From: Amia ocellicauda
Lineage: Eukaryota; Chordata; Actinopteri; Amiiformes; Amiidae
Direction: 5' to 3'
DNA: 64,000 nt
NCBI RefSeq assembly: GCF_036373705.1
Contig: NC_089851.1
Coordinates: forward strand, 55,546,440-55,610,439
The notes under the pieces were generated by a model. It was not told the origin of the DNA, searched no databases, and saw only the letters and a list, made by a program, of their open reading frames with translations. Positions 8,431 through 24,200 of the stretch are shown here, piece after piece; positions within the stretch are counted from its first letter, which is position 1, and each line of letters starts with the position of its first letter. Position numbers and translations under genes: made by a program.

Positions 8431-11400
8431 AATGACTCTCGATATCTAACTCTCTTACTTGCTATCGCTCCCCCAATGGTCAGTAGCATAGTAGCATAAC
8501 AGCAGATCACGGACCACTGTCAATCAGATGCTTGCCTTGCCGTCCATCCATCCATCCATCTATCTATCTATCTATCAATGACTCTCGATATCTAACTCTC
8601 TTACTTGCTATCGCTCCCCCAATGGTCAGTAGCATAGTAGCATAACAGCAGATCACGGACCACTGTCAATCAGATGCTTGCCTTGCCGTCCATCCATCCA
8701 TCTATCTATCTATCTATCTATCTATGACTCTTGATATCTAACTCTCTTGCTTGCTATCGCTCCCCCAATGGTCAGTAGCATAGTAGCATAACAGCAGATC
8801 ACGGACCACTGTCACTCAGATGCTTGCCTTGCCGTCCATCCATCCATCCATCTATCTATCTATCTATCAATGACTCTCGATATCTAACTCTCTTGCTTGC
8901 TATCGCTCCCCCAATGGTCAGTAGCATAGTAGCATAACAGCAGATCACGGACCACTGTCAATCAGATGCTTGCCTTGCCGTCCATCCATCCATCTATCCA
9001 TCTACCTATCTATGACTCTTGATATCTAACTCTCTTGCTTGCTATCGCTCCCCCAATGGTCAGTAGCATAGTAGCATAACAGCAGATCACGGACCACTGT
9101 CAATCAGATGCTTGCCTTGCCGTCCATCCATCCATCCATCTATCTATCTATCTATGACTCTTAATATCTAACTCTCTTGCTTGATATCGCTCCCCCAATG
9201 GTCAGTAGCATAGTAGCATAACAGCAGATCACGGACCACTGTCAATCAGATGCTTGCCTTGCCGTCCATCCATCCATCCATCTATCTATCTATCTATGAC
9301 TCTTGATATCTAACTCTCTTGCTTGATATCGCTCCCCCAATGGTCAGTAGCATAGTAGCATAACAGCAGATCTCGGACCACTGTCAATCAGATGCTTGCC
9401 TTGCCGTCCATCCATCCATCTATCTATCTATCTATCTATGACTCTTCATATCTAACTCTCTTGCTTGCTATTGCTCCCCCAATGGTCAGTAGCATTGTAG
9501 CATAACAGCAGATCACGGACCAATGTCAATCAGATGCTTGCCTTGCCGTCCATCCATCCATCTATCTATCTATCTATCTATGACTCTCGATATCTAACTC
9601 TCTTGCTTGCTATCGCTCCCCCAATGGTCAGTAGCATAGTAGCATAACAGCAGATCACGGACCACTGTCAATCAGATGCTTGCCTTGCCGTCCATCCATC
9701 CATCCATCTATCTATCAATCTATCAATGACTCTCGATATCTAACTCTCTTACTTGCTATCGCTCCCCCAATGGTCAGTAGCATAGTAGCATAACAGCAGA
9801 TCACGGACCACTGTCAATCAGATGCTTGCCTTGCCGTCCATCCATCCATCTATCTATCTATCTATCTATGACTCTCGATATCTAACTCTCTTGCTTGCTA
9901 TCGCTCCCCCAATGGTCAGTAGCATAGTAGCATAACAGCAGATCACGGACCACTGTCAATCAGATGCTTGCCTTGCCGTCCATCCATCCATCCATCTATC
10001 TATCAATCTATCAATGACTCTCGATATCTAACTCTCTTACTTGCTATCGCTCCCCCAATGGTCAGTAGCATAGTAGCATAACAGCAGATCACGGACCACT
10101 GTCAATCAGATGCTTGCCTTGCCGTCCATCCATCCATCCATCTATCTATCTATCTATCAATGACTCTCGATATCTAACTCTCTTACTTGCTATCGCTCCC
10201 CCAATGGTCAGTAGCATAGTAGCATAACAGCAGATCACGGACCACTGTCAATCAGATGCTTGCCTTGCCGTCCATCCATCCATCCATCTATCTATCTATC
10301 TATCAATGACTCTCGATATCTAACTCTCTTACTTGCTATCGCTCCCCCAATGGTCAGTAGCATAGTAGCATAACAGCAGATCACGGACCACTGTCAATCA
10401 GATGCTTGCCTTGCCGTCCATCCATCCATCTATCTATCTATCTATCTATCTATGACTCTTGATATCTAACTCTCTTGCTTGCTATCGCTCCCCCAATGGT
10501 CAGTAGCATAGTAGCATAACAGCAGATCACGGACCACTGTCACTCAGATGCTTGCCTTGCCGTCCATCCATCCATCCATCTATCTATCTATCTATCAATG
10601 ACTCTCGATATCTAACTCTCTTGCTTGCTATCGCTCCCCCAATGGTCAGTAGCATAGTAGCATAACAGCAGATCACGGACCACTGTCAATCAGATGCTTG
10701 CCTTGCCGTCCATCCATCCATCTATCCATCTACCTATCTATGACTCTTGATATCTAACTCTCTTGCTTGCTATCGCTCCCCCAATGGTCAGTAGCATAGT
10801 AGCATAACAGCAGATCACGGACCACTGTCAATCAGATGCTTGCCTTGCCGTCCATCCATCCATCCATCCATCTATCTATCTATGACTCTTGATATCTAAC
10901 TCTCTTGCTTGATATCGCTCCCCCAATGGTCAGTAGCATAGTAGCATAACAGCAGATCTCGGACCACTGTCAATCAGATGCTTGCCTTGCCGTCCATCCA
11001 TCCACCCATCCATCTACCTATCTATGACTCTTGATATCTAACTCTCTTGCTTGCTATTGCTCCCCCAATGGTCAGTAGCATTGTAGCATAACAGCAGATC
11101 ACGGACCAATGTCAATCAGATGCTTGCCTTGCCGTCCATCCATCCATCTATCTATCTATCTATCTATGACTCTCGATATCTAACTCTCTTGCTTGCTATC
11201 GCTCCCCCAATGGTCAGTAGCATAGTAGCATAACAGCAGATCACGGACCACTGTCAATCAGATGCTTGCCTTGCCGTCCATCCATCCATCCATCTATCTA
11301 CCAATCTATCAATGACTCTCGATATCTAACTCTCTTACTTGCTATCGCTCCCCCAATGGTCAGTAGCATAGTAGCATAACAGCAGATCACGGACCACTGT

Positions 11401-14400
11401 CAATCAGATGCTTGCCTTGCCGTCCATCCATCCATCCATCTATCTATCTATCTATCAATGACTCTCGATATCTAACTCTCTTACTTGCTATCGCTCCCCC
11501 AATGGTCAGTAGCATAGTAGCATAACAGCAGATCACGGACCACTGTCAATCAGATGCTTGCCTTGCCGTCCATCCATCCATCTATCTATCTATCTATCTA
11601 TGACTCTTGATATCTAACTCTCTTGCTTGCTATCGCTCCCCCAATGGTCAGTAGCATAGTAGCATAACAGCAGATCACGGACCACTGTCACTCAGATGCT
11701 TGCCTTGCCTTCCATCCATCCATCTATCTATCTATCTATCTATGACTCTTGATATCTAACTCTCTTGCTTGCTATTGCTCCCCCAATGGTCAGTAGCATT
11801 GTAGCATAACAGCAGATCACGGACCAATGTCAATCAGATGCTTGCCTTGCCGTCCATCCATCCATCTATCTATCTATCTATCTATGACTCTCGATATCTA
11901 ACTCTCTTGCTTGCTATCGCTCCCCCAATGGTCAGTAGCATAGTAGCATAACAGCAGATCACGGACCACTGTCAATCAGATGCTTGCCTTGCCGTCCATC
12001 CATCCATCCATCTATCTATCAATCTATCAATGACTCTCGATATCTAACTCTCTTACTTGCTATCGCTCCCCCAATGGTCAGTAGCATAGTAGCATAACAG
12101 CAGATCACGGACCACTGTCAATCAGATGCTTGCCTTGCCGTCCATCCATCCATCCATCTATCTATCTATCTATCAATGACTCTCGATATCTAACTCTCTT
12201 ACTTGCTATCGCTCCCCCAATGGTCAGTAGCATAGTAGCATAACAGCAGATCACGGACCACTGTCAATCAGATGCTTGCCTTGCCGTCCATCCATCCATC
12301 CATCTATCTATCTATCTATCAATGACTCTCGATATCTAACTCTCTTACTTGCTATCGCTCCCCCAATGGTCAGTAGCATAGTAGCATAACAGCAGATCAC
12401 GGACCACTGTCAATCAGATGCTTGCCTTGCCGTCCATCCATCCATCTATCTATCTATCTATCTATCTATGACTCTTGATATCTAACTCTCTTGCTTGCTA
12501 TCGCTCCCCCAATGGTCAGTAGCATAGTAGCATAACAGCAGATCACGGACCACTGTCACTCAGGTGCTTGCCTTGCCGTCCATCCATCCATCCATCTATC
12601 TATCTATCTATCAATGACTCTCGATATCTAACTCTCTTGCTTGCTATCGCTCCCCCAATGGTCAGTAGCATAGTAGCATAACAGCAGATCACGGACCACT
12701 GTCAATCAGATGCTTGCCTTGCCGTCCATCCATCCATCTATCCATCTACCTATCTATGACTCTTGATATCTAACTCTCTTGCTTGCTATCGCTCCCCCAA
12801 TGGTCAGTAGCATAGTAGCATAACAGCAGATCACGGACCACTGTCAATCAGATGCTTGCCTTGCCGTCCATCCATCCATCCATCCATCTATCTATCTATG
12901 ACTCTTGATATCTAACTCTCTTGCTTGATATCGCTCCCCCAATGGTCAGTAGCATAGTAGCATAACAGCAGATCTCGGACCACTGTCAATCAGATGCTTG
13001 CCTTGCCGTCCATCCATCCACCCATCCATCTACCTATCTATGACTCTTGATATCTAACTCTCTTGCTTGCTATTGCTCCCCCAATGGTCAGTAGCATTGT
13101 AGCATAACAGCAGATCTCGGACCACTGTCAATCAGATGCTTGCCTTGCCGTCCATCCATCCACCCATCCATCTACCTATCTATGACTCTCGATATCTAAC
13201 TCTCTTGCTTGCTATCGCTCCCCCAATGGTCAGTAGCATAGTAGCATAACAGCAGATCACGGACCACTGTCAATCAGATGCTTGCCTTGCCGTCCATCCA
13301 TCCATCCATCTATCTATCAATCTATCAATGACTCTCGATATCTAACTCTCTTACTTGCTATCGCTCCCCCAATGGTCAGTAGCATAGTAGCATAACAGCA
13401 GATCACGGACCACTGTCAATCAGATGCTTGCCTTGCCGTCCATCCATCCATCCATCTATCTATCTATCTATCAATGACTCTCGATATCTAACTCTCTTAC
13501 TTGCTATCGCTCCCCCAATGGTCAGTAGCATAGTAGCATAACAGCAGATCACGGACCACTGTCAATCAGATGCTTGCCTTGCCGTCCATCCATCCATCTA
13601 TCTATCTATCTATCTATGACTCTTGATATCTAACTCTCTTGCTTGCTATCGCTCCCCCAATGGTCAGTAGCATAGTAGCATAACAGCAGATCACGGACCA
13701 CTGTCACTCAGATGCTTGCCTTGCCTTCCATCCATCCATCCATCTATCTATCTATCTATCAATGACTCTCGATATCTAACTCTCTTGCTTGCTATCGCTC
13801 CCCCAATGGTCAGTAGCATAGTAGCATAACAGCAGATCACGGACCACTGTCAATCAGATGCTTGCCTTGCCGTCCATCCATCCATCCATCTATCTATCTA
13901 TCTATGACTCTTGACATCTAACTCTCTTGCTTGCTATCGCTCCCCCAATGGTCAGTAGCAAAGTAGCATAACAGCAGATCACGGACCACTGTCAATCAGA
14001 TGCTTGCCTTGCCGTCCATCCATCCACCCATCCATCTACCTATCTATGACTCTTGATATCTAACTCTCTTGCTTGCTATCGCTCCCCCAATGGTCAGTAG
14101 CATAGTAGCATAACAGCAGATCACGGACCACTGTCAATCAGATGCTTGCCTTGCCGTCCATCCATCCATCCATCTATCTATCTATCTATGACTCTTGATA
14201 TCTAACTCTCTTGCTTGATATCGCTCCCCCAATGGTCAGTAGCATAGTAGCATAACAGCAGATCTCGGACCACTGTCAATCAGATGCTTGCCTTGCCGTC
14301 CATCCATCCATCTATCTATCTATCTATCTATGACTCTCGATATCTAACTCTCTTGCTTGCTATCGCTCCCCCAATGGTCAGTAGCATAGTAGCATAACAG

Positions 14401-17400
14401 CAGATCACGGACCACTGTCAATCAGATGCTTGCCTTGCCGTCCATCCATCCATCCATCTATCTATCAATCTATCAATGACTCTCGATATCTAACTCTCTT
14501 ACTTGCTATCGCTCCCCCAATGGTCAGTAGCATAGTAGCATAACAGCAGATCACGGACCACTGTCAATCAGATGCTTGCCTTGCCGTCCATCCATCCATC
14601 CATCTATCTATCTATCTATCAATGACTCTCGATATCTAACTCTCTTACTTGCTATCGCTCCCCCAATGGTCAGTAGCATAGTAGCATAACAGCAGATCAC
14701 GGACCACTGTCAATCAGATGCTTGCCTTGCCGTCCATCCATCCATCTATCTATCTATCTATCTATCTATGACTCTTGATATCTAACTCTCTTGCTTGCTA
14801 TCGCTCCCCCAATGGTCAGTAGCATAGTAGCATAACAGCAGATCACGGACCACTGTCACTCAGATGCTTGCCTTGCCGTCCATCCATCCATCCATCTATC
14901 TATCTATCTATCAATGACTCTCGATATCTAACTCTCTTGCTTGCTATCGCTCCCCCAATGGTCAGTAGCATAGTAGCATAACAGCAGATCACGGACCACT
15001 GTCAATCAGATGCTTGCCTTGCCGTCCATCCATCCATCTATCCATCTACCTATCTATGACTCTTGATATCTAAATCTCTTGCTTGCTATCGCTCCCCCAA
15101 TGGTCAGTAGCATAGTAGCATAACAGCAGATCACGGACCACTGTCAATCAGATGCTTGCCTTGCCGTCCATCCATCCATCCATCTATCTATCTATCTATG
15201 ACTCTTGATATCTAACTCTCTTGCTTGATATCGCTCCCCCAATGGTCAGTAGCATAGTAGCATAACAGCAGATCACGGACCACTGTCAATCAGATGCTTG
15301 CCTTGCCGTCCATCCATCCACCCATCCATCTACCTATCTATGACTCTTGATATCTAACTCTCTTGCTTGCTATCGCTCCCCCAATGGTCAGTAGCATAGT
15401 AGCATAACAGCAGATCACAGACCACTGTCAATCAGATGCTTGCCTTGCCGTCCATCCATCCATCCATCTATCTATCTATCTATGACTCTTGATATCTAAC
15501 TCTCTTGCTTGATATCGCTCCCCCAATGGTCAGTAGCATAGTAGCATAACAGCAGATCTCGGACCACTGTCAATCAGATGCTTGCCTTGCCGTCCATCCA
15601 TCCATCTATCTATCTATCTATCTATGACTCTTGATATCTAACTCTCTTGCTTGCTATTGCTCCCCCAATGGTCAGTAGCATTGTAGCATAACAGCAGATC
15701 ACGGACCAATGTCAATCAGATGCTTGCCTTGCCGTCCATCCATCCATCTATCTATCTATCTATCTATGACTCTCGATATCTAACTCTCTTGCTTGCTATC
15801 GCTCCCCCAATGGTCAGTAGCATAGTAGCATAACAGCAGATCACGGACCACTGTCAATCAGATGCTTGCCTTGCCGTCCATCCATCCATCCATCTATCTA
15901 TCAATCTATCAATGACTCTCGATATCTAACTCTCTTACTTGCTATCGCTCCCCCAATGGTCAGTAGCATAGTAGCATAACAGCAGATCACGGACCACTGT
16001 CAATCAGATGCTTGCCTTGCCGTCCATCCATCCATCCATCTATCTATCTATCTATGACTCTTGATATCTAACTCTCTTGCTTGATATCGCTCCCCCAATG
16101 GTCAGTAGCATAGTAGCATAACAGCAGATCACGGACCACTGTCAATCAGATGCTTGCCTTGCCGTCCATCCATCCACCCATCCATCTACCTATCTATGAC
16201 TCTTGATATCTAACTCTCTTGCTTGCTATCGCTCCCCCAATGGTCAGTAGCATAGTAGCATAACAGCAGATCACGGACCACTGTCAATCAGATGCTTGCC
16301 TTGCCGTCCATCCATCCATCCATCTATCTATCTATCTATGACTCTTGATATCTAACTCTCTTGCTTGATATCGCTCCCCCAATGGTCAGTAGCATAGTAG
16401 CATAACAGCAGATCTCGGACCACTGTCAATCAGATGCTTGCCTTGCCGTCCATCCATCCATCTATCTATCTATCTATCTATGACTCTTGATATCTAACTC
16501 TCTTGCTTGCTATTGCTCCCCCAATGGTCAGTAGCATTGTAGCATAACAGCAGATCACGGACCAATGTCAATCAGATGCTTGCCTTGCCGTCCATCCATC
16601 CATCTATCTATCTATCTATCTATGACTCTCGATATCTAACTCTCTTGCTTGCTATCGCTCCCCCAATGGTCAGTAGCATAGTAGCATAACAGCAGATCAC
16701 GGACCACTGTCAATCAGATGCTTGCCTTGCCGTCCATCCATCCATCCATCTATCTATCAATCTATCAATGACTCTCGATATCTAACTCTCTTACTTGCTA
16801 TCGCTCCCCCAATGGTCAGTAGCATAGTAGCATAACAGCAGATCACGGACCACTGTCAATCAGATGCTTGCCTTGCCGTCCATCCATCCATCCATCTATC
16901 TATCTATCTATCAATGACTCTCGATATCTAACTCTCTTACTTGCTATCGCTCCCCCAATGGTCAGTAGCATAGTAGCATAACAGCAGATCACGGACCACT
17001 GTCACTCAGATGCTTGCCTTGCCGTCCATCCATCCATCCATCTATCTATCTATCTATCAATGACTCTCGATATCTAACTCTCTTGCTTGCTATCGCTCCC
17101 CCAATGGTCAGTAGCATAGTAGCATAACAGCAGATCACGGACCACTGTCAATCAGATGCTTGCCTTGCCGTCCATCCATCCATCTATCCATCTACCTATC
17201 TATGACTCTTGATATCTAACTCTCTTGCTTGCTATCGCTCCCCCAATGGTCAGTAGCATAGTAGCATAACAGCAGATCACGGACCACTGTCAATCAGATG
17301 CTTGCCTTGCCGTCCATCCATCCATCCATCTATCTATCTTCTATGACTCTTGATATCTAACTCTCTTGCTTGATATCGCTCCCCCAATGGTTAGTAGCAT

Positions 17401-17513
17401 AGTAGCATAACAGCCGATCACGGACCACTGTCAATCATATGCTTGCCTTGCCGTCCATCCATCCATCTATCTATCTATCTATCTATGACTCTTGATATCT
17501 AACTCTCTTGCTT

Positions 17514-20092
17514 GCTATTGCTCCCCCAATGGTCAGTAGCATTGTAGCATAACAGCAGATCACGGACCAATGTCAATCAGATGCTTGCCTTGCCGTCCAT
17601 CCATCCATCTATCTATCTATCTATCTATGACTCTTGATATCTAACTCTCTTGCTTGCTATCGCTCCCCCAATGGTCAGTAGCATAGTAGCATAACAGCAG
17701 ATCACGGACCACTGTCAATCAGATGCTTGCCTTGCCGTCCATCCATCCATCCATCTATCTATCAATCTATCAATGACTCTCGATATCTAACTCTCTTACT
17801 TGCTATCGCTCCCCCAATGGTCAGTAGCATAGTAGCATAACAGCAGATCACGGACCACTGTCAATCAGATGCTTGCCTTGCCGTCCATCCATCCATCCAT
17901 CTATCTATCTATCTATCAATGACTCTCGATATCTAACTCTCTTACTTGCTATCGCTCCCCCAATGGTCAGTAGCATAGTAGCATAACAGCAGATCACGGA
18001 CCACTGTCAATCAGATGCTTGCCTTGCCGTCCATCCATCCATCTATCCATCTACCTATCTATGACTCTTGATATCTAACTCTCTTGCTTGCTATCGCTCC
18101 CCCAATGGTCAGTAGCATAGTAGCATAACAGCAGATCACGGACCACTGTCAATCAGATGCTTGCCTTGCCGTCCATCCATCCATCCATCTATCTATCTAT
18201 CTATGACTCTTGATATCTAACTCTCTTGCTTGATATCGCTCCCCCAATGGTCAGTAGCATAGTAGCATAACAGCAGATCTCGGACCACTGTCAATCAGAT
18301 GCTTGCCTTGCCGTCCATCCATCCATCTATCTATCTATCTATCTATGACTCTTGATATCTAACTCTCTTGCTTGCTATTGCTCCCCCAATGGTCAGTAGC
18401 ATTGTAGCATAACAGCAGATCACGGACCAATGTCAATCAGATGCTTGCCTTGCCGTCCATCCATCCATCTATCTATCTATCTATCTATGACTCTCGATAT
18501 CTAACTCTCTTGCTTGCTATCGCTCCCCCAATGGTCAGTAGCATAGTAGCATAACAGCAGATCACGGACCACTGTCAATCAGATGCTTGCCTTGCCGTCC
18601 ATCCATCCATCCATCTATCTATCTATCTATCAATGACTCTCGATATCTAACTCTCTTACTTGCTATCGCTCCCCCAATGGTCAGTAGCATAGTAGCATAA
18701 CAGCAGATCACGGACCACTGTCACTCAGATGCTTGCCTTGCCGTCCATCCATCCATCCATCTATCTATCTATCTATCAATGACTCTCGATATCTAACTCT
18801 CTTGCTTGCTATCGCTCCCCCAATGGTCAGTAGCATAGTAGCATAACAGCAGATCACGGACCACTGTCAATCAGATGCTTGCCTTGCCGTCCATCCATCC
18901 ATCTATCCATCTACCTATCTATGACTCTTGATATCTAACTCTCTTGCTTGCTATCGCTCCCCCAATGGTCAGTAGCATAGTAGCATAACAGCAGATCACG
19001 GACCACTGTCAATCAGATGCTTGCCTTGCCGTCCATCCATCCATCCATCTATCTATCTTCTATGACTCTTGATATCTAACTCTCTTGCTTGATATCGCTC
19101 CCCCAATGGTTAGTAGCATAGTAGCATAACAGCCGATCACGGACCACTGTCAATCAGATGCTTGCCTTGCCGTCCATCCATCCATCTATCTATCTATCTA
19201 TCTATGACTCTTGATATCTAACTCTCTTGCTTGCTATTGCTCCCCCAATGGTCAGTAGCATTGTAGCATAACAGCAGATCACGGACCAATGTCAATCAGA
19301 TGCTTGCCTTGCCGTCCATCCATCCATCTATCTATCTATCTATCTATGACTCTTGATATCTAACTCTCTTGCTTGCTATCGCTCCCCCAATGGTCAGTAG
19401 CATAGTAGCATAACAGCAGATCACGGACCACTGTCAATCAGATGCTTGCCTTGCCGTCCATCCATCCATCCATCTATCTATCAATCTATCAATGACTCTC
19501 GATATCTAACTCTCTTACTTGCTATCGCTCCCCCAATGGTCAGTAGCATAGTAGCATAACAGCAGATCACGGACCACTGTCAATCAGATGCTTGCCTTGC
19601 CGTCCATCCATCCATCCATCTATCTATCTATCTATCAATGACTCTCGATATCTAACTCTCTTACTTGCTATCGCTCCCCCAATGGTCAGTAGCATAGTAG
19701 CATAACAGCAGATCACGGACCACTGTCAATCAGATGCTTGCCTTGCCGTCCATCCATCCATCTATCCATCTACCTATCTATGACTCTTGATATCTAACTC
19801 TCTTGCTTGCTATCGCTCCCCCAATGGTCAGTAGCATAGTAGCATAACAGCAGATCACGGACCACTGTCAATCAGATGCTTGCCTTGCCGTCCATCCATC
19901 CATCCATCTATCTATCTATCTATGACTCTTGATATCTAACTCTCTTGCTTGATATCGCTCCCCCAATGGTCAGTAGCATAGTAGCATAACAGCAGATCTC
20001 GGACCACTGTCAATCAGATGCTTGCCTTGCCGTCCATCCATCCATCTATCTATCTATCTATCTATGACTCTTGATATCTAACTCTCTTGCTT
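17514..20092. repeat. Three consecutive 6-mer higher-order repeats (860 bp)
   Basis: Class F monomers start their TATTGC signature at 17514, 18374, 19233 and 20093, spacings of 860, 859 and 860 bp. The order is F-G-H-A-D-E in the first and third. The middle repeat carries B/C-type units after G and ends in an E monomer with a 1-bp deletion (TATCTTCTATG at 19058), which accounts for the 859. The same deletion precedes the first repeat at 17339. Confidence 0.85.
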
Positions 20093-21244
20093 GCTATTGC
20101 TCCCCTAATGGTCAGTAGCATTGTAGCATAACAGCAGATCACGGACCAATGTCAATCAGATGCTTGCCTTGCCGTCCATCCATCCATCTATCTATCTATC
20201 TATCTATGACTCTCGATATCTAACTCTCTTGCTTGCTATCGCTCCCCCAATGGTCAGTAGCATAGTAGCATAACAGCAGATCACGGACCACTGTCAATCA
20301 GATGCTTGCCTTGCCGTCCATCCATCCATCCATCTATCTATCAATCTATCAATGACTCTCGATATCTAACTCTCTTACTTGCTATCGCTCCCCCAATGGT
20401 CAGTAGCATAGTAGCATAACAGCAGATCACGGACCACTGTCAATCAGATGCTTGCCTTGCCGTCCATCCATCCATCCATCTATCTATCTATCTATCAATG
20501 ACTCTCGATATCTAACTCTCTTACTTGCTATCGCTCCCCCAATGGTCAGTAGCATAGTAGCATAACAGCAGATCACGGACCACTGTCAATCAGATGCTTG
20601 CCTTGCCGTCCATCCATCCATCTATCTATCTATCTATCTATCTATGACTCTTGATATCTAACTCTCTTGCTTGCTATCGCTCCCCCAATGGTCAGTAGCA
20701 TAGTAGCATAACAGCAGATCACGGACCACTGTCACTCAGATGCTTGCCTTGCCGTCCATCCATCCATCCATCTATCTATCTATCTATCAATGACTCTCGA
20801 TATCTAACTCTCTTGCTTGCTATCGCTCCCCCAATGGTCAGTAGCATAGTAGCATAACAGCAGATCACGGACCACTGTCAATCAGATGCTTGCCTTGCCG
20901 TCCATCCATCCATCTATCCATCTACCTATCTATGACTCTCGATATCTAACTCTCTTACTTGCTATCGCTCCCCCAATGGTCAGTAGCATAGTAGCATAAC
21001 AGCAGATCACGGACCACTGTCAATCAGATGCTTGCCTTGCCGTCCATCCATCCATCTATCCATCTACCTATCTATGACTCTTGATATCTAACTCTCTTGC
21101 TTGCTATCGCTCCCCCAATGGTCAGTAGCATAGTAGCATAACAGCAGATCACGGACCACTGTCAATCAGATGCTTGCCTTGCCGTCCATCCATCCATCCA
21201 TCTATCTATCTATCTATGACTCTTGATATCTAACTCTCTTGCTT
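20093..21244. repeat. 8-mer higher-order repeat (1152 bp)
   Basis: F-to-F spacing here is 1152 bp, equal to 860 plus two 146-bp monomers (the B and C classes). It includes a hybrid D monomer at about 20935 (D-type tract joined to a CTTACTTGC core), and the E monomer just before the next F is merged into F. It appears closest to the full-length repeat from which the shorter 5- and 6-mers are deleted forms. Confidence 0.7.
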
Positions 21245-24200
21245 GCTATTGCTCCCCCAATGGTCAGTAGCATTGTAGCATAACAGCAGATCACGGACCA
21301 ATGTCAATCAGATGCTTGCCTTGCCGTCCATCCATCCATCTATCTATCTATCTATCTATGACTCTCGATATCTAACTCTCTTGCTTGCTATCGCTCCCCC
21401 AATGGTCAGTAGCATAGTAGCATAACAGCAGATCACGGACCACTGTCAATCAGATGCTTGCCTTGCCGTCCATCCATCCATCCATCTATCTATCAATCTA
21501 TCAATGACTCTCGATATCTAACTCTCTTACTTGCTATCGCTCCCCCAATGGTCAGTAGCATAGTAGCATAACAGCAGATCACGGACCACTGTCAATCAGA
21601 TGCTTGCCTTGCCGTCCATCCATCCATCCATCTATCTATCTATCTATGACTCTTGATATCTAACTCTCTTGCTTGATATCGCTCCCCCAATGGTCAGTAG
21701 CATAGTAGCATAACAGCAGATCACGGACCACTGTCAATCAGATGCTTGCCTTGCCGTCCATCCATCCACCCATCCATCTACCTATCTATGACTCTTGATA
21801 TCTAACTCTCTTGCTTGCTATCGCTCCCCCAATGGTCAGTAGCATAGTAGCATAACAGCAGATCACGGACCACTGTCAATCAGATGCTTGCCTTCCCGTC
21901 CATCCATCCATCCATCTATCTATCTATCTATGACTCTTGATATCTAACTCTCTTGCTTGATATCGCTCCCCCAATGGTCAGTAGCATAGTAGCATAACAG
22001 CAGATCTCGGACCACTGTCAATCAGATGCTTGCCTTGCCGTCCATCCATCCATCTATCTATCTATCTATCTATGACTCTTGATATCTAACTCTCTTGCTT
22101 GCTATTGCTCCCCCAATGGTCAGTAGCATTGTAGCATAACAGCAGATCACGGACCAATGTCAATCAGATGCTTGCCTTGCCGTCCATCCATCCATCTATC
22201 TATCTATCTATCTATGACTCTCGATATCTAACTCTCTTGCTTGCTATCGCTCCCCCAATGGTCAGTAGCATAGTAGCATAACAGCAGATCACGGACCACT
22301 GTCAATCAGATGCTTGCCTTGCCGTCCATCCATCCATCCATCTATCTATCAATCTATCAATGACTCTCGATATCTAACTCTCTTACTTGCTATCGCTCCC
22401 CCAATGGTCAGTAGCATAGTAGCATAACAGCAGATCACGGACCACTGTCAATCAGATGCTTGCCTTGCCGTCCATCCATCCATCCATCTATCTATCTATC
22501 TATCAATGACTCTCGATATCTAACTCTCTTACTTGCTATCGCTCCCCCAATGGTCAGTAGCATAGTAGCATAACAGCAGATCACGGACCACTGTCAATCA
22601 GATGCTTGCCTTGCCGTCCATCCATCCATCTATCTATCTATCTATCTATCTATGACTCTTGATATCTAACTCTCTTGCTTGCTATCGCTCCCCCAATGGT
22701 CAGTAGCATAGTAGCATAACAGCAGATCACGGACCACTGTCACTCAGATGCTTGCCTTGCCGTCCATCCATCCATCCATCTATCTATCTATCTATCAATG
22801 ACTCTCGATATCTAACTCTCTTGCTTGCTATCGCTCCCCCAATGGTCAGTAGCATAGTAGCATAACAGCAGATCACGGACCACTGTCAATCAGATGCTTG
22901 CCTTGCCGTCCATCCATCCATCTATCCATCTACCTATCTATGACTCTTGATATCTAACTCTCTTGCTTGCTATCGCTCCCCCAATGGTCAGTAGCATAGT
23001 AGCATAACAGCAGATCACGGACCACTGTCAATCAGATGCTTGCCTTGCCGTCCATCCATCCATCCATCTATCTATCTATCTATGACTCTTGATATCTAAC
23101 TCTCTTGCTTGATATCGCTCCCCCAATGGTCAGTAGCATAGTAGCATAACAGCAGATCTCGGACCACTGTCAATCAGATGCTTGCCTTGCCGTCCATCCA
23201 TCCATCCATCTATCTATCAATCTATCAATGACTCTCGATATCTAACTCTCTTACTTGCTATCGCTCCCCCAATGGTCAGTAGCATAGTAGCATAACAGCA
23301 GATCACGGACCACTGTCAATCAGATGCTTGCCTTGCCGTCCATCCATCCATCCATCTATCTATCTATCTATCAATGACTCTCGATATCTAACTCTCTTAC
23401 TTGCTATCGCTCCCCCAATGGTCAGTAGCATAGTAGCATAACAGCAGATCACGGACCACTGTCAATCAGATGCTTGCCTTGCCGTCCATCCATCCATCTA
23501 TCTATCTATCTATCTATCTATGACTCTTGATATCTAACTCTCTTGCTTGCTATCGCTCCCCCAATGGTCAGTAGCATAGTAGCATAACAGCAGATCACGG
23601 ACCACTGTCACTCAGATGCTTGCCTTGCCGTCCATCCATCCATCCATCTATCTATCTATCTATCAATGACTCTCGATATCTAACTCTCTTGCTTGCTATC
23701 GCTCCCCCAATGGTCAGTAGCATAGTAGCATAACAGCAGATCACGGACCACTGTCAATCAGATGCTTGCCTTGCCGTCCATCCATCCATCTATCCATCTA
23801 CCTATCTATGACTCTTGATATCTAACTCTCTTGCTTGCTATCGCTCCCCCAATGGTCAGTAGCATAGTAGCATAACAGCAGATCACGGACCACTGTCAAT
23901 CAGATGCTTGCCTTGCCGTCCATCCATCCATCTATCCATCTATCTATCTATGACTCTTGATATCTAACTCTCTTGCTTGATATCGCTCCCCCAATGGTCA
24001 GTAGCATAGTAGCATAACAGCAGATCACGGACCACTGTCAATCAGATGCTTGCCTTGCCGTCCATCCATCCATCCATCTATCTATCTATCTATGACTCTT
24101 GATATCTAACTCTCTTGCTTGATATCGCTCCCCCAATGGTCAGTAGCATAGTAGCATAACAGCAGATCACGGACCACTGTCAATCAGATGCTTGCCTTGC